NCBI GenBank assembly: GCA_937876715.1
Contig: CALEGA010000047.1
Span: forward strand, 1 to 15,145
Direction: 5' to 3'
DNA from: an uncultured Candidatus Saccharibacteria bacterium
GTDB lineage: Bacteria > Patescibacteriota > Saccharimonadia > Saccharimonadales > Saccharimonadaceae
DNA length: 15,145 bases
The translations under genes and the position numbers were made by a program. The notes beneath the pieces were generated by a model. That model saw only the letters and a program-made list of their open reading frames with translations, was not told the origin of the DNA and made no database searches. Shown here one piece after another: positions 1 through 7,114 of the stretch (position 1 is its first letter; every line of letters starts with the position of its first letter).

Positions 1-1
1 C

Positions 2-280
2 GACTTTCGCTCGAACCTCCATCAAGGCGGCGCTGGCACCCCAATTAAACTCACCGACGAAGAAAAGAAAGTCGCCCTCAAAGCCGCGAAAGCGATGGGT
101 CTCCACATCTGCGGCGTCGATATTATGCGCTCCGCCCGTGGTCCACTCGTCCTCGAGGTCAACGCCTCCCCAGGCTTTGGCATCGAAAAAGTCACCGGTC
201 GCGACGTCGCTTCGAAAATCATTGAATACATCGAACACAACGCACCGCGTAAAAACGGCAAAGACCGCGTTGGCGCCTAA
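2..280 (+). CDS. rimK: RimK-like ATP-grasp ligase, C-terminal part (5' truncated)
   Basis: This is the last 92 codons of an ATP-grasp ligase whose start lies before the window. RimK adds glutamate residues to the C-terminus of ribosomal protein S6, and relatives act on other acceptors. The visible part holds the family's conserved block FRSNLHQGG near its start, then a helix, then VDIMRSARGPLVLEVNASPG. In that block the E and N of EVNASPG are the ATP/Mg-binding residues of the ATP-grasp fold. The tail GIEKVTGRDVASKIIEYIE also follows the RimK pattern. After SPG the family usually has one more residue before GIEK, so the loop is one residue short. The protein ends in a short basic tail. The stop codon lies only 9 bases before the tRNA-Arg gene, so the two may be co-transcribed. 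The exact acceptor substrate cannot be told from this part. Confidence 0.88.
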   Translation, partial: DFRSNLHQGGAGTPIKLTDEEKKVALKAAKAMGLHICGVDIMRSARGPLVLEVNASPGFGIEKVTGRDVASKIIEYIEHNAPRKNGKDRVGA

Positions 281-289
281 ATTGCCCGT

Positions 290-365
290 GCGCCCGTAGC
301 TCAGTGGATAGAGCACTGGTTTCCGGTACCAGGTGTCGGAGGTTCGACTCCTCTCGGGCGTGCCA
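290..365 (+). tRNA. tRNA-Arg (anticodon CCG)
   Basis: A full cloverleaf can be drawn by hand. The acceptor stem GCGCCCG (290-296) pairs with CGGGCGT (355-361), with one G-U at the base. The D arm is GCTC/GAGC. The anticodon stem CTGGT/ACCAG encloses the loop TTCCGGT, giving anticodon CCG at 323-325, which reads the Arg codon CGG. The T arm is GGAGG-TTCGACT-CCTCT. The discriminator is G362 and CCA is encoded at 363-365. It starts 9 bases after the rimK stop. No own promoter is obvious, so it is probably processed from the rimK transcript. Confidence 0.96.
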
Positions 366-385
366 CAGGTTAATAGAGATACCTC

Positions 386-414
386 TTGACACCGTTATAT
401 ATATAATATATACT
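386..414 (+). promoter_or_regulatory. Sigma70-type promoter for nusA
   Basis: A perfect -35 box TTGACA (386-391) is followed by a 17-base spacer and the -10 box TATACT (409-414), which predicts a start near 421. A perfect TATAAT also occurs at 402-407, but only 10 bases from this -35, so it is less likely to be the partner box. Confidence 0.75.
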
Positions 415-433
415 AAAACCATACAGATATTGA

Positions 434-458
434 CCGGCCCGAAAGGGTCGGGCGTTTT
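434..458 (+). terminator. Leader hairpin with U-run before nusA (attenuator or upstream terminator)
   Basis: Two competing hairpins share the same bases. One is a 7-bp stem (434-440 with 445-451, one G-U) capped by a GAAA tetraloop. The other is a 6-bp GC-rich stem GCCCGA (437-442) with TCGGGC (448-453), followed at once by GTTTT. The second has the form of a weak intrinsic terminator. It lies about 13 bases after the predicted nusA transcription start and 36 bases before the nusA start codon. It is therefore either an attenuator in the nusA leader or the terminator of the rimK/tRNA-Arg transcript, overlapping the nusA promoter region. Confidence 0.55.
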
Positions 459-493
459 AGTATTAGACCCTAAAGTTAATCAGAAAGGAAATT

Positions 494-1621
494 ATGGAAG
501 GTCTCGACCTCAAACAAATGTCCGCGATGGTCAAAGTCATCGCCGAAGAAAAAAACCTCCCCGAAGAAACCGTCCTTGACGTGATTCAAATGGCAATCGC
601 CGCCGCTTGGCGCAAGGATCACGGCGACAAAGATATGGACGTCCGCGCCGTCTTGAACGTCAACACTGGCGAAGCCGATGTTTTCGTCACCCGCACGGTC
701 ATCGAAGAAGGCTTAGCTTTCAACCCCGCCACGGAAATCCCCGCTGACGACCCCGCCGTCAAAAAGGCAAAGCTCAAAGTCGGCGATACTATTGAACAAA
801 AATATCCCGTCGAAGACGCTTTCGGTCGCGTCGCAGCACAAACCGCCAAACAAGTCGTCATCCAACGCTTGCGCGAAGCTGAACGTGAAGCCGTCCTTGC
901 TATGTATGAAGACAAAATCGGCACTGTCGTCACCGGCACCGTCACTCGCGTCGAACGCAACGTTGTCCGCGTTGACCTCGGTCGCACTCTCGGTATGATG
1001 CCTCGCAGCGAACAAATCGACGGCGAATATTACACCGTCGGCGCTCGCATCAAAGTCTATATCAAGGGCATCGAACGCTCCGAACGCGGCACCGGTCTCT
1101 TGCTATCTCGTGGCTGCGCCGAATTTATCGAATATCTCTTCCGTCAAGAAGTCCCCGAAATCGAAAACGGCACCGTGGAAATCCGCGCCATCGCTCGCGA
1201 AGCTGGTCGCCGCACTAAAATCGCCGTTATGTCCACCGTTCCAGGGGTTGACCCCGTCGGCACTTTCGTCGGCGGTCGTGGCGTCCGCGTCCAAGCCGTT
1301 ATGAACGAAATCGGCGAACGCGAAAAAATCGACATCATCACCTGGAGCGACAACGCCTCCGAATACATCCGCGAAGCGCTCTCTCCCGCTGAAGTCACTA
1401 AGGTAGAAATCAACGGCAAGCACGCCAAAATCTACGTCACCGAAGACCAACAATCCATCGCTATCGGTCGTCAAGGTCAAAACGTCCGTCTCGCCAGCAA
1501 GCTCACCGGCTACGACCTCGACATCGAACTCGCCGAAGCACCGAAAAAGAAAAAGAAACAAAACGTCGAAGACTCCCTCCTCTCCGCTCTTGAGGAAAAC
1601 GCCGACGAAGAAAAAGAATAA
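494..1621 (+). CDS. nusA: Transcription termination/antitermination factor NusA
   Basis: This 375-residue protein is NusA, which binds RNA polymerase and nascent RNA and tunes pausing, intrinsic termination and antitermination. The domains appear in the usual order. The N-terminal RNAP-binding domain covers about residues 1-135. The S1 domain covers about 141-205, opening with VVTGTVTRVERNVVRVDLG. KH1 (about 228-290) carries DPVGTFVGGRGVRVQAV and ends EKIDIITW. KH2 (about 300-347) carries IAIGRQGQNVRLASKLTGYD. It ends in a Lys-run and acidic tail and lacks the C-terminal acidic repeats of E. coli NusA, which is normal for many bacteria. The start has a good Shine-Dalgarno, AGAAAGGAA, just upstream. 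It is monocistronic: its own promoter and leader hairpin lie upstream and a strong terminator lies downstream. The usual partners rimP and infB are not next to it. Confidence 0.97.
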   Translation: MEGLDLKQMSAMVKVIAEEKNLPEETVLDVIQMAIAAAWRKDHGDKDMDVRAVLNVNTGEADVFVTRTVIEEGLAFNPATEIPADDPAVKKAKLKVGDTIEQKYPVEDAFGRVAAQTAKQVVIQRLREAEREAVLAMYEDKIGTVVTGTVTRVERNVVRVDLGRTLGMMPRSEQIDGEYYTVGARIKVYIKGIERSERGTGLLLSRGCAEFIEYLFRQEVPEIENGTVEIRAIAREAGRRTKIAVMSTVPGVDPVGTFVGGRGVRVQAVMNEIGEREKIDIITWSDNASEYIREALSPAEVTKVEINGKHAKIYVTEDQQSIAIGRQGQNVRLASKLTGYDLDIELAEAPKKKKKQNVEDSLLSALEENADEEKE

Positions 1622-1633
1622 AACAAGAAAAAT

Positions 1634-1658
1634 CCGCCACGATAAGTGGCGGTTTTTT
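1634..1658 (+). terminator. Intrinsic terminator of nusA, probably bidirectional
   Basis: A perfect 7-bp stem CCGCCAC/GTGGCGG with the 5-base loop GATAA is followed by six T. On the minus strand the same stem is followed by ATTTTTC, so it can also end the convergent MBL gene that stops at 1669. Confidence 0.92.
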
Positions 1659-1668
1659 GAACCAAGAA

Positions 1669-2562
1669 CTAAAAGAAAAACTCATTTCCAAAATAAATAC
1701 GATTGGCAAGCATCACGCGGTCGTGCAATTTTTCGGGGAGCTTTTCCTCCGCCGCCGTCCGCAACTTCTCGCGATTGTCATAGTGCATCAAAATCAGCTT
1801 CAGCGTCGGGTACTCCTCAAGCAAGATTTTTAGCTCCTCGGCAATTTCCAAAAAGTTCAAATGCCGGTCACTTTTCCGTGTCGCCACGTCGAGATAAAAC
1901 TCAATCTCGGGGTCACCGTCGGAATGCCCGTCAAGCGCCACCCGCAGGAAGCTCATAAACGGTTCCAACTGTGCCGTATCTCCCGAATAAATCACCAGCT
2001 TGTGGTTCACGTTAAATGCAAACCCACTCGTGCCAGCCAGCCTTGAACTGTGCGGCGCCGGCAACGTCCGTATAAACCAATCCGGACGCGACAACTTGTT
2101 CAGCGGCGTCCCGTCCTCATCATAGAACGTATAAGCCGTCCCATACATATCAAAGGACATCAAATCATAGACTCGCTTGTCGTCGCAGCCGTGCTCGTGA
2201 TGAACAATTCTACCAATCCCCTCCGAATCAAGATGCCGAATAGTCTCTTCGCGGATTCTTTCGTCAACGATAATCATCAACCTATGACCAGGGAAGTGTA
2301 TTTTTACATCAAAAGCGAGCTTACCTATCCCCGACGCGTGGTCAAAATGATTATGGGTGAGACAAAGATAAAAGTTCTTCAACTTCAGCCGTTCCGGAGT
2401 CTGAATCCACCGCTCCGCCTTATACGCATTTAAAAGTGACAAATCAACAAACACAATCGTCTCCTCGTCAGGCTGGAACACCGCATTCGTGTGCTCCTCT
2501 GACGCTCCGTTCATCGTCCCGAAAAACTCTAGTTCTGGTTCAAATTTTAAAAGTTCGCTCAT
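1669..2562 (-). CDS. MBL-fold metallo-hydrolase (RNase Z / lactonase-like)
   Basis: This 297-residue protein has a complete metallo-beta-lactamase active site. HNHFDH spans residues 70-75 (the HxHxDH motif), a further metal-ligand candidate His is at 171 in PAPHSS, the bridging Asp is at 195 in YSGDT, and the last His is at 260 in LILMHYD. The fold binds two metal ions and hydrolyses phosphodiesters, lactones or thioesters. The arrangement is broadly like RNase Z or quorum-lactonase families, but it is not tRNase Z itself as far as I can see, and the substrate is unknown. There is no signal peptide, so it is probably cytoplasmic. The start is supported by AAGGAGG (2570-2576), 7 bases upstream of ATG. 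It is transcribed divergently from rnj, with its own promoter, and ends at a shared terminator facing nusA. Confidence 0.85.
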   Translation of the reverse strand: MSELLKFEPELEFFGTMNGASEEHTNAVFQPDEETIVFVDLSLLNAYKAERWIQTPERLKLKNFYLCLTHNHFDHASGIGKLAFDVKIHFPGHRLMIIVDERIREETIRHLDSEGIGRIVHHEHGCDDKRVYDLMSFDMYGTAYTFYDEDGTPLNKLSRPDWFIRTLPAPHSSRLAGTSGFAFNVNHKLVIYSGDTAQLEPFMSFLRVALDGHSDGDPEIEFYLDVATRKSDRHLNFLEIAEELKILLEEYPTLKLILMHYDNREKLRTAAEEKLPEKLHDRVMLANRIYFGNEFFF

Positions 2563-2569
2563 TCCTACC

Positions 2570-2576
2570 CCTCCTT
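2570..2576 (-). promoter_or_regulatory. Ribosome binding site of the MBL hydrolase
   Basis: AAGGAGG read on the minus strand lies 7 bases upstream of the ATG at 2562. This full consensus site fixes the start. Confidence 0.85.
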
Positions 2577-2593
2577 CGAAAAAAGTTGCTTAT

Positions 2594-2622
2594 ATTATAC
2601 CATAATTATAAAAAATAGGCAA
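2594..2622 (-). promoter_or_regulatory. Promoter of the minus-strand MBL hydrolase
   Basis: On the minus strand, -35 TTGCCT (2622-2617), a 17-base spacer and a perfect -10 TATAAT (2599-2594) predict a start near 2587. Its -35 box is only 5 bases from the -35 box of the divergent rnj promoter. Confidence 0.7.
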
Positions 2623-2627
2623 TTCTC

Positions 2628-2656
2628 TTGACTTTATTCCGCTTATGCGGTAAAAT
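2628..2656 (+). promoter_or_regulatory. Promoter of rnj with an inverted repeat in the spacer
   Basis: The -35 TTGACT (2628-2633), a 17-base spacer and -10 TAAAAT (2651-2656) predict a start near 2663 and a leader of about 45 bases. The spacer contains the inverted repeat CCGC-TTAT-GCGG (2639-2650), ending directly at the -10 box, where a regulator could sit. Confidence 0.7.
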
Positions 2657-2708
2657 AATACTAATTATTTCCACTTGTTTTTAACAATCTTAATACTCAA
2701 AGGAATTT

Positions 2709-4832
2709 ATGAATCAATCCGAACAAGAGCGCCGTGCTAGGTTGCTCAGACAGGGCGCCGAGCGTCTCCCCGACATCAAAAAACGCTTCGAAGAAGCTCA
2801 AAAACGCAATTTTAACAGCAACTTCGCTCCAGGCGGCAAAGACGCTAAATTTGTCCAAAACAAAAAAGCAAAAAAAGCTCAGGCGAAAAAACCAAAGAAC
2901 CAGCCCAAAAAAGCCGCTAAACCCGCCAAGTCCGAAGTAGAAAAACGCAAAGTTAATCTCTCCGTCTCGACTCGCAAGGGTGAAATGGTACATCACCAGC
3001 GGATGCTTTCTCAAGATGTCAACGCCCAAGCCACGCAACACATCATCGGCATCCCCGTCAACAAATCTCGCTACAACGGCTACGACGGCAAACAAGTCAC
3101 CAATTCGATGATTAAACAAGCGCGTCCCGACGCCGAAGCCGTCCGTATTATTCCTATCGGTGGTCTTGGCGAAACCGGCATCGGTAAAAATATGACCGTC
3201 GTCGAATATAAGAACGAAATGCTCGTTATTGATATGGGTGTCCTCTTCGCCGACAACGACTATCCAGGCGTCAACTACCTCATTCCTGATATCAAATATC
3301 TCGAAGATAACAAAAACAACGTCAAGGCAATCTGCTTCACCCACGCCCACCTTGACCACATCGGCGCCTGCCGCCACCTTTTGCCACGTTTTAATCAAAC
3401 TACGCCGATCTATGGCACCGAATTTACTATCGGTATGATTAAAAAACAAATGTCCGAGCTTCCCGACGAACCCGATTTGAACTACATCGCCGTTGACCCG
3501 TTTAAGCACGAAAAAATCCAAGTCTCCGAACATCTCTCAATCGAGTTTATTCACACTCTCCACTCTATCCCAGGCAACGTCGCTATCGCCGTTCGCACGC
3601 CCAACGGTCTCATTTACTTCTCTGGCGACTGGCGCCACGAAGAAAACCCCGTCGGCATCCAGACCGACTACGCCCGCATTGACGAAATCGTTAAAAACGA
3701 AGGTGTTACTTTAATGGTCAACGAATCGACCAACATCGACTCACCAGGGAAGCACCCACACTCCGAATTTGACGTCGGAGAAAACCTCGGTCGCGTGATG
3801 GATCATTACGCCAACGGTCGCGTCATCGTTTCCTGTTTCTCCTCCCAGATTGGACGTATCGAACTCGTTCTAAAAGAAGCACACGCCCGCGGTCGCAAAG
3901 TCGCGTTCTCCGGCTTCTCGATGATTAACAACGTCGAGGTAGCGTTAAGGGCGCACGCCATCAAAGTTCCCAAAGATACCATTATGAAAATGGAAGACAT
4001 CATCAAGCTTCCTGACGAAAAAATCTGCATCATCTGCACTGGCTCCCAAGGAGAACTTAACGCCGTCTTGAACCGTATGATTACCGGCGCGCATAAGTTC
4101 ATCAAAATCAAACCGACCGACACTATCGTTTTCTCCTCCAATCCGATTCCAGGGAACGAACCGCACGTTGTTTCAACCGTCGGCGGTCTCCTCCGCGAGG
4201 GTGCAACCGTCATCCAAAACGGCAAATCCCACATCACTAACCTCGGACCGCTCCACCTTTCTGGTCACGCCTACTATGAAGACCACGTCGAGTTCGTCAC
4301 TCGCCTCAACCCGAAAAATTATATGCCCTACCACGGTGAGTTCTATATGCTTCAGCACAACGCAGAAATGGCAGAAAACGTCATCGGCATTCCGAAAGAC
4401 CGCATCATCCTCTCCGATGATGGCGACGTTGTTGAACTCCTCCCGAACCACACAATTCGCAAAAACGGTCGCATCCACGTCGGCAACAAACTTTACGACG
4501 ACGCTGACCAACCCGTCCACGAAGCAGTGGTCAAAGACCGCATCCACATCTCTCGTGAGGGCATCTTCGTCATCGTCCTAACTTTGAGCAAAAAGACCGG
4601 TCGCCTCGTCAAAACTCCCGACGTCATCTCCCGCGCCTTTATTTACCTCGACAACTCGGAAGAATTGATTGGCAAAATTCGCCACTACCTCCGCGTCAAA
4701 ACCGACAAGTCCATCTCGACCGACCCCGAACTCAAGGTTCTAAAAGAAGAAATCAAGGAAGACATCACCCACATCCTCTTCGACGCCACCGGTCACACCC
4801 CCATCGTCATCCCCGTCATCAACAAAGTTTAG
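2709..4832 (+). CDS. rnj: Ribonuclease J with long basic N-terminal extension
   Basis: This 707-residue protein is RNase J, the endo- and 5'-3' exoribonuclease of the MBL/beta-CASP family, acting in mRNA decay and rRNA maturation. The catalytic core starts near residue 146 with RIIPIGGLGETGIGKNM. The metal site is HAHLDH at 212-217, then His285 in HSIPGN, Asp307 in FSGDW, and HLSGHA with His520 and PYHGE with His542 near the end of the core. The beta-CASP part is seen in FSSQIGRIE and CTGSQGE (443-449). The C-terminal domain runs to residue 707. The usual family length is about 550-560, and the extra ~145 residues are an N-terminal, Lys/Ala/Gln-rich, likely disordered tail. AAAGGA lies 4 bases before the ATG and the promoter is upstream, so the tail appears to be truly translated. 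The family's usual HGHEDH is HAHLDH here. No terminator follows clearly. Confidence 0.95.
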   Translation: MNQSEQERRARLLRQGAERLPDIKKRFEEAQKRNFNSNFAPGGKDAKFVQNKKAKKAQAKKPKNQPKKAAKPAKSEVEKRKVNLSVSTRKGEMVHHQRMLSQDVNAQATQHIIGIPVNKSRYNGYDGKQVTNSMIKQARPDAEAVRIIPIGGLGETGIGKNMTVVEYKNEMLVIDMGVLFADNDYPGVNYLIPDIKYLEDNKNNVKAICFTHAHLDHIGACRHLLPRFNQTTPIYGTEFTIGMIKKQMSELPDEPDLNYIAVDPFKHEKIQVSEHLSIEFIHTLHSIPGNVAIAVRTPNGLIYFSGDWRHEENPVGIQTDYARIDEIVKNEGVTLMVNESTNIDSPGKHPHSEFDVGENLGRVMDHYANGRVIVSCFSSQIGRIELVLKEAHARGRKVAFSGFSMINNVEVALRAHAIKVPKDTIMKMEDIIKLPDEKICIICTGSQGELNAVLNRMITGAHKFIKIKPTDTIVFSSNPIPGNEPHVVSTVGGLLREGATVIQNGKSHITNLGPLHLSGHAYYEDHVEFVTRLNPKNYMPYHGEFYMLQHNAEMAENVIGIPKDRIILSDDGDVVELLPNHTIRKNGRIHVGNKLYDDADQPVHEAVVKDRIHISREGIFVIVLTLSKKTGRLVKTPDVISRAFIYLDNSEELIGKIRHYLRVKTDKSISTDPELKVLKEEIKEDITHILFDATGHTPIVIPVINKV

Positions 4833-4837
4833 CAATT

Positions 4838-4868
4838 TTCACATTTTTAACCATAAGTAGTGTATAAT
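4838..4868 (+). promoter_or_regulatory. Probable promoter of the Thr-rich surface protein
   Basis: TTCACA (4838-4843), a 19-base spacer and a perfect TATAAT (4863-4868) lie in the short gap after rnj. The spacer is longer than ideal, so the -35 assignment is uncertain. Confidence 0.5.
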
Positions 4869-4895
4869 AGTATTAATTAAACAGGATTTTTTGGT

Positions 4896-6011
4896 ATGAA
4901 TAATAACCAAACTACCGCGGAGGACACGACGACCGAAAAAACGGTCACCACTCCGTCGGAAAGCACGACAACTACCACGTCCGACAGCACCGTCACTGAC
5001 GAAAAAGTCACCGATACTGCCGACGAAACCGTTGACACCACCACTACGGGCGACACCGACGGTGCCTATAATAACACCACCGCTTCTGGACCTTTCGTCC
5101 TCAAAGAAACTTTCAACGCCCTAGAATCCGTTCTTACGGTCGAATCCGGCGACACTTTCACGGCAACCGACGTCAAAAGCGCCGTCGTCCTCAGTAATAA
5201 CCGCATCACCAACAACGATGCCACCTCCGCTTTTCTCCGCGCTCAAAATAGCGAAATCGCTATGACTTTTGGCAACCAAGTTGCCGAAGGCGACATCATC
5301 CTCGACAATCTTTCAACCTTAACGCTCGCCCTGTCAAACTCCAGCTATTATATGGGCATCATCAACCACGCCAACTCCGCCAAATCCGTCACCGTCAACC
5401 TTGACGCCACTTCCCAGCTCATTCTCGCTGGCGATTCCTACATCGACGTATTGGAAAACGCCGACTCAACCAACCAAAACATCTACAGCAACGGCTACAA
5501 ACTTTATGTCGCCGGTCAAGAAGTCGCCGTCAACGGCTCCGCCGCTCCAGAAACTCCTGAAGTTGTCATCGACGGCGCCGCCGGCAAAGAAGAATCTACG
5601 GAAGAAGCCACCGTCGAACCGGCAAGCAACAGCACTAGCAAACCAGCAACCGATTACACGCCGTTCATCGTTGGTGGCGCCGCTCTCCTCGTCATCATCC
5701 TCGCCATCGTCGCCGTCATCTTCCACAACAAGAAGAAAAAAGGCGGTCCAACTCAAGGCGACTCTGTCGTCTCCCCCGACGGCACTATGAGTACTCCAGG
5801 CGCTCCCGCCGGCGGTCGTCCCGACTTCTCCGCTTTCGACGACGCGCCCGCCCAACCATCCATCCAACCACAAGAACCGCAAGAGCCACAAACCCCACCG
5901 CCAGCCAACCCTGAACCTCCCGTTACGCCTGCCACTCCAGCCTCCCCAGCCACTCCACAATCCACAGAAACTCCGCCTCGTCCTCGCCCACCACTCGTTG
6001 GCGCTATGTAA
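4896..6011 (+). CDS. Thr-rich single-pass surface protein with Pro-rich cytoplasmic tail
   Basis: This is a 371-residue protein of unassigned function. Residues 1-65 are almost wholly Thr, Ser, Asp and Glu. Residues about 70-210 look like a repetitive beta structure: short hydrophobic strands alternate with Asn/Ser/Asp turns, ending LAGDSYIDVLENADS...NGYKLYVAGQ, a pattern I associate with carbohydrate-binding or adhesin beta-helix domains. A linker follows, then one membrane helix (about 256-277), then a KKKK stop, then a Pro-rich tail of about 90 residues. Positive charges after the helix put the C-terminus inside and the long N-terminal part outside. There is no signal peptide, and the in-frame stop at 4878-4880 rules out an upstream start. 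AGGA lies 9 bases before the ATG. Topology and adhesive role are inference. A strong terminator follows. Confidence 0.8.
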   Translation: MNNNQTTAEDTTTEKTVTTPSESTTTTTSDSTVTDEKVTDTADETVDTTTTGDTDGAYNNTTASGPFVLKETFNALESVLTVESGDTFTATDVKSAVVLSNNRITNNDATSAFLRAQNSEIAMTFGNQVAEGDIILDNLSTLTLALSNSSYYMGIINHANSAKSVTVNLDATSQLILAGDSYIDVLENADSTNQNIYSNGYKLYVAGQEVAVNGSAAPETPEVVIDGAAGKEESTEEATVEPASNSTSKPATDYTPFIVGGAALLVIILAIVAVIFHNKKKKGGPTQGDSVVSPDGTMSTPGAPAGGRPDFSAFDDAPAQPSIQPQEPQEPQTPPPANPEPPVTPATPASPATPQSTETPPRPRPPLVGAM

Positions 6012-6020
6012 AGCTCAAGA

Positions 6021-6048
6021 AATCGCCCTGCACAAAGGGCGATTTTTT
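6021..6048 (+). terminator. Intrinsic terminator of the Thr-rich surface protein gene
   Basis: AATCGCCC (6021-6028) pairs perfectly with GGGCGATT (6037-6044) around an 8-base loop, followed by a T run to 6048. Confidence 0.92.
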
Positions 6049-6058
6049 ATTTGTATTA

Positions 6059-6067
6059 TGATATAAT
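6059..6067 (+). promoter_or_regulatory. Extended -10 promoter of tRNA-Leu
   Basis: TG-A-TATAAT (6059-6067) is an extended -10 element lying 8 bases before the mature tRNA 5' end. No -35 is recognisable because that position is inside the preceding terminator. The transcript would start almost at the tRNA itself, leaving little or no 5' leader for RNase P. Confidence 0.7.
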
Positions 6068-6075
6068 ATGCTTAC

Positions 6076-6162
6076 CCCCGAGTGGCGGAATTGGCAGACG
6101 CGCTAGCTTCAGGTGCTAGTCCGCGCAAGCGGGTGCAGGTTCAACCCCTGTCTCGGGGACCA
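6076..6162 (+). tRNA. tRNA-Leu (anticodon CAG)
   Basis: This is a class II tRNA of 87 bases. The acceptor stem CCCCGAG (6076-6082) pairs with CTCGGGG (6152-6158). The D region is TGGCGGAATTGGCAGACGCG, typical of bacterial tRNA-Leu. The anticodon stem CTAGC/GCTAG holds the loop TTCAGGT, giving anticodon CAG at 6110-6112 for the codon CUG. The long variable arm is CCGC-GCAA-GCGG and the T arm is GCAGG-TTCAACC-CCTGT. The discriminator is A6159 and CCA is encoded at 6160-6162. Confidence 0.97.
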
Positions 6163-6177
6163 AATTAGCTAAAACAT

Positions 6178-6207
6178 AAAGCACTCCAGAGTTCTGGAGC
6201 GCTTTTT
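6178..6207 (+). terminator. Intrinsic terminator of tRNA-Leu
   Basis: The stem AAAGC plus CTCCAG pairs with CTGGAG plus GCTTT. It has one internal A-C mismatch and the loop AGTT, and is followed by five T. It lies 15 bases after the tRNA. Confidence 0.9.
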
Positions 6208-6219
6208 AGCATAAAAGGC

Positions 6220-6247
6220 TTGACATTAAAAACCTTAAGCGTATAAT
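6220..6247 (+). promoter_or_regulatory. Strong sigma70-type promoter of the secreted protein gene
   Basis: Both boxes match the consensus: TTGACA (6220-6225) and TATAAT (6242-6247), with a 16-base spacer. The predicted start is near 6254, giving a leader of about 42 bases. It is the only promoter in the window with two perfect boxes. Confidence 0.85.
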
Positions 6248-6295
6248 AAGAATCACAAAAGGTCAATTAACATAATAAAAAAGGACACATAAAAT

Positions 6296-7087
6296 ATGTC
6301 AAAAAAACTTATTGCCGGCGCTGGCGTCGTGGCTAGCTTAGCTGTTGCTCTCGCTCCGCTCGCAACTTTCGCTACCGTCGCTGATGCCGATTGGGACTCC
6401 GATAAGCACACAGATACTTGGAACGTCACCGTTCTCCCAACCTGCGCCTTCGGTGCTGCCTCCGCAACACCAGTTCGTGGTGTTGACCATAACACCGCTT
6501 CTGATCATCCAGAAGATGTCACCAATGATACCAATGCCGCCGCCTGGACCGCAACCAATAATAATGGTGGCACTGGCGCTGATGGCGTTTATAGCAACAA
6601 CCTCGGCGCAACGCCAGACATGGCCGACATTGAAGACGACGAAGAGACCACGGGTGTCGATGAAACATTCACTACGGTCAAGAACGAATCCGTTAGCACC
6701 GCCGCTTACGACATCTACGCCGGTACTGCCGATAGTAATATGGGCACTACCACCCTTAAGGTCGTCTGCAATCAAAATGCTGGCTACAAAATTCTTGTCA
6801 ACGCTGAAAATTTGACGGAAACTGGCAACAGTACGATTAATATTATATCTGAACCGTCTGCAACTGTGACTGGTTACAATATTACTACTACTACGTCAGT
6901 CACAGGCGCTACACCAGCTAATGTAACATCGACTGCAGAAACAGAAGCCGTCGTGAAGAATGGCCCATCTGCTACCAGTGGCGATGAATATCTCTTCACT
7001 TATGGCATCGGCGTCGCTCCTGGGACCAAGGCCGCTACCTACACCGGCGACGTGGTCTACACCCTCGTTCAACAAATCAACAGCTAA
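6296..7087 (+). CDS. Secreted protein with signal peptide, function unknown
   Basis: This 263-residue protein has a clear Sec signal peptide: KK at 3-4, a hydrophobic core, and the cleavage motif ADA before Asp32. The mature part is rich in Thr, Asn, Ala and Asp. It has two cysteines (C50 in LPTCAFG and C158 in KVVCNQN), likely joined in a disulfide. The C-terminus, AATYTGDVVYTLVQQINS, reads as a last beta-strand of an immunoglobulin-like or pilin-like fold. There is no membrane anchor, sortase motif or WxL motif, so it is either released or held by another surface protein. AAGGA lies 10 bases before the ATG. A perfect-box promoter and a 14-bp terminator frame it as a single-gene unit, which suggests high expression. 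I do not recognise a named family. Confidence 0.85.
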   Translation: MSKKLIAGAGVVASLAVALAPLATFATVADADWDSDKHTDTWNVTVLPTCAFGAASATPVRGVDHNTASDHPEDVTNDTNAAAWTATNNNGGTGADGVYSNNLGATPDMADIEDDEETTGVDETFTTVKNESVSTAAYDIYAGTADSNMGTTTLKVVCNQNAGYKILVNAENLTETGNSTINIISEPSATVTGYNITTTTSVTGATPANVTSTAETEAVVKNGPSATSGDEYLFTYGIGVAPGTKAATYTGDVVYTLVQQINS

Positions 7088-7114
7088 ATTAACGTGGGCT
7101 AAATACGCAACTTA

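Noticed and set aside
395..411. Shared AT repeat TTATATATATAATATAT also found at 13644-13660.
   Set aside because: It is low-complexity promoter sequence around TATAAT boxes. A mobile or structural repeat is not needed to explain it.
5466..5960. Long minus-strand ORF opposite the Thr-rich surface protein gene, and similar long antisense ORFs over nusA, rnj and arcC.
   Set aside because: They arise from the C-ending codon bias of the true genes and encode low-complexity products without ribosome sites.
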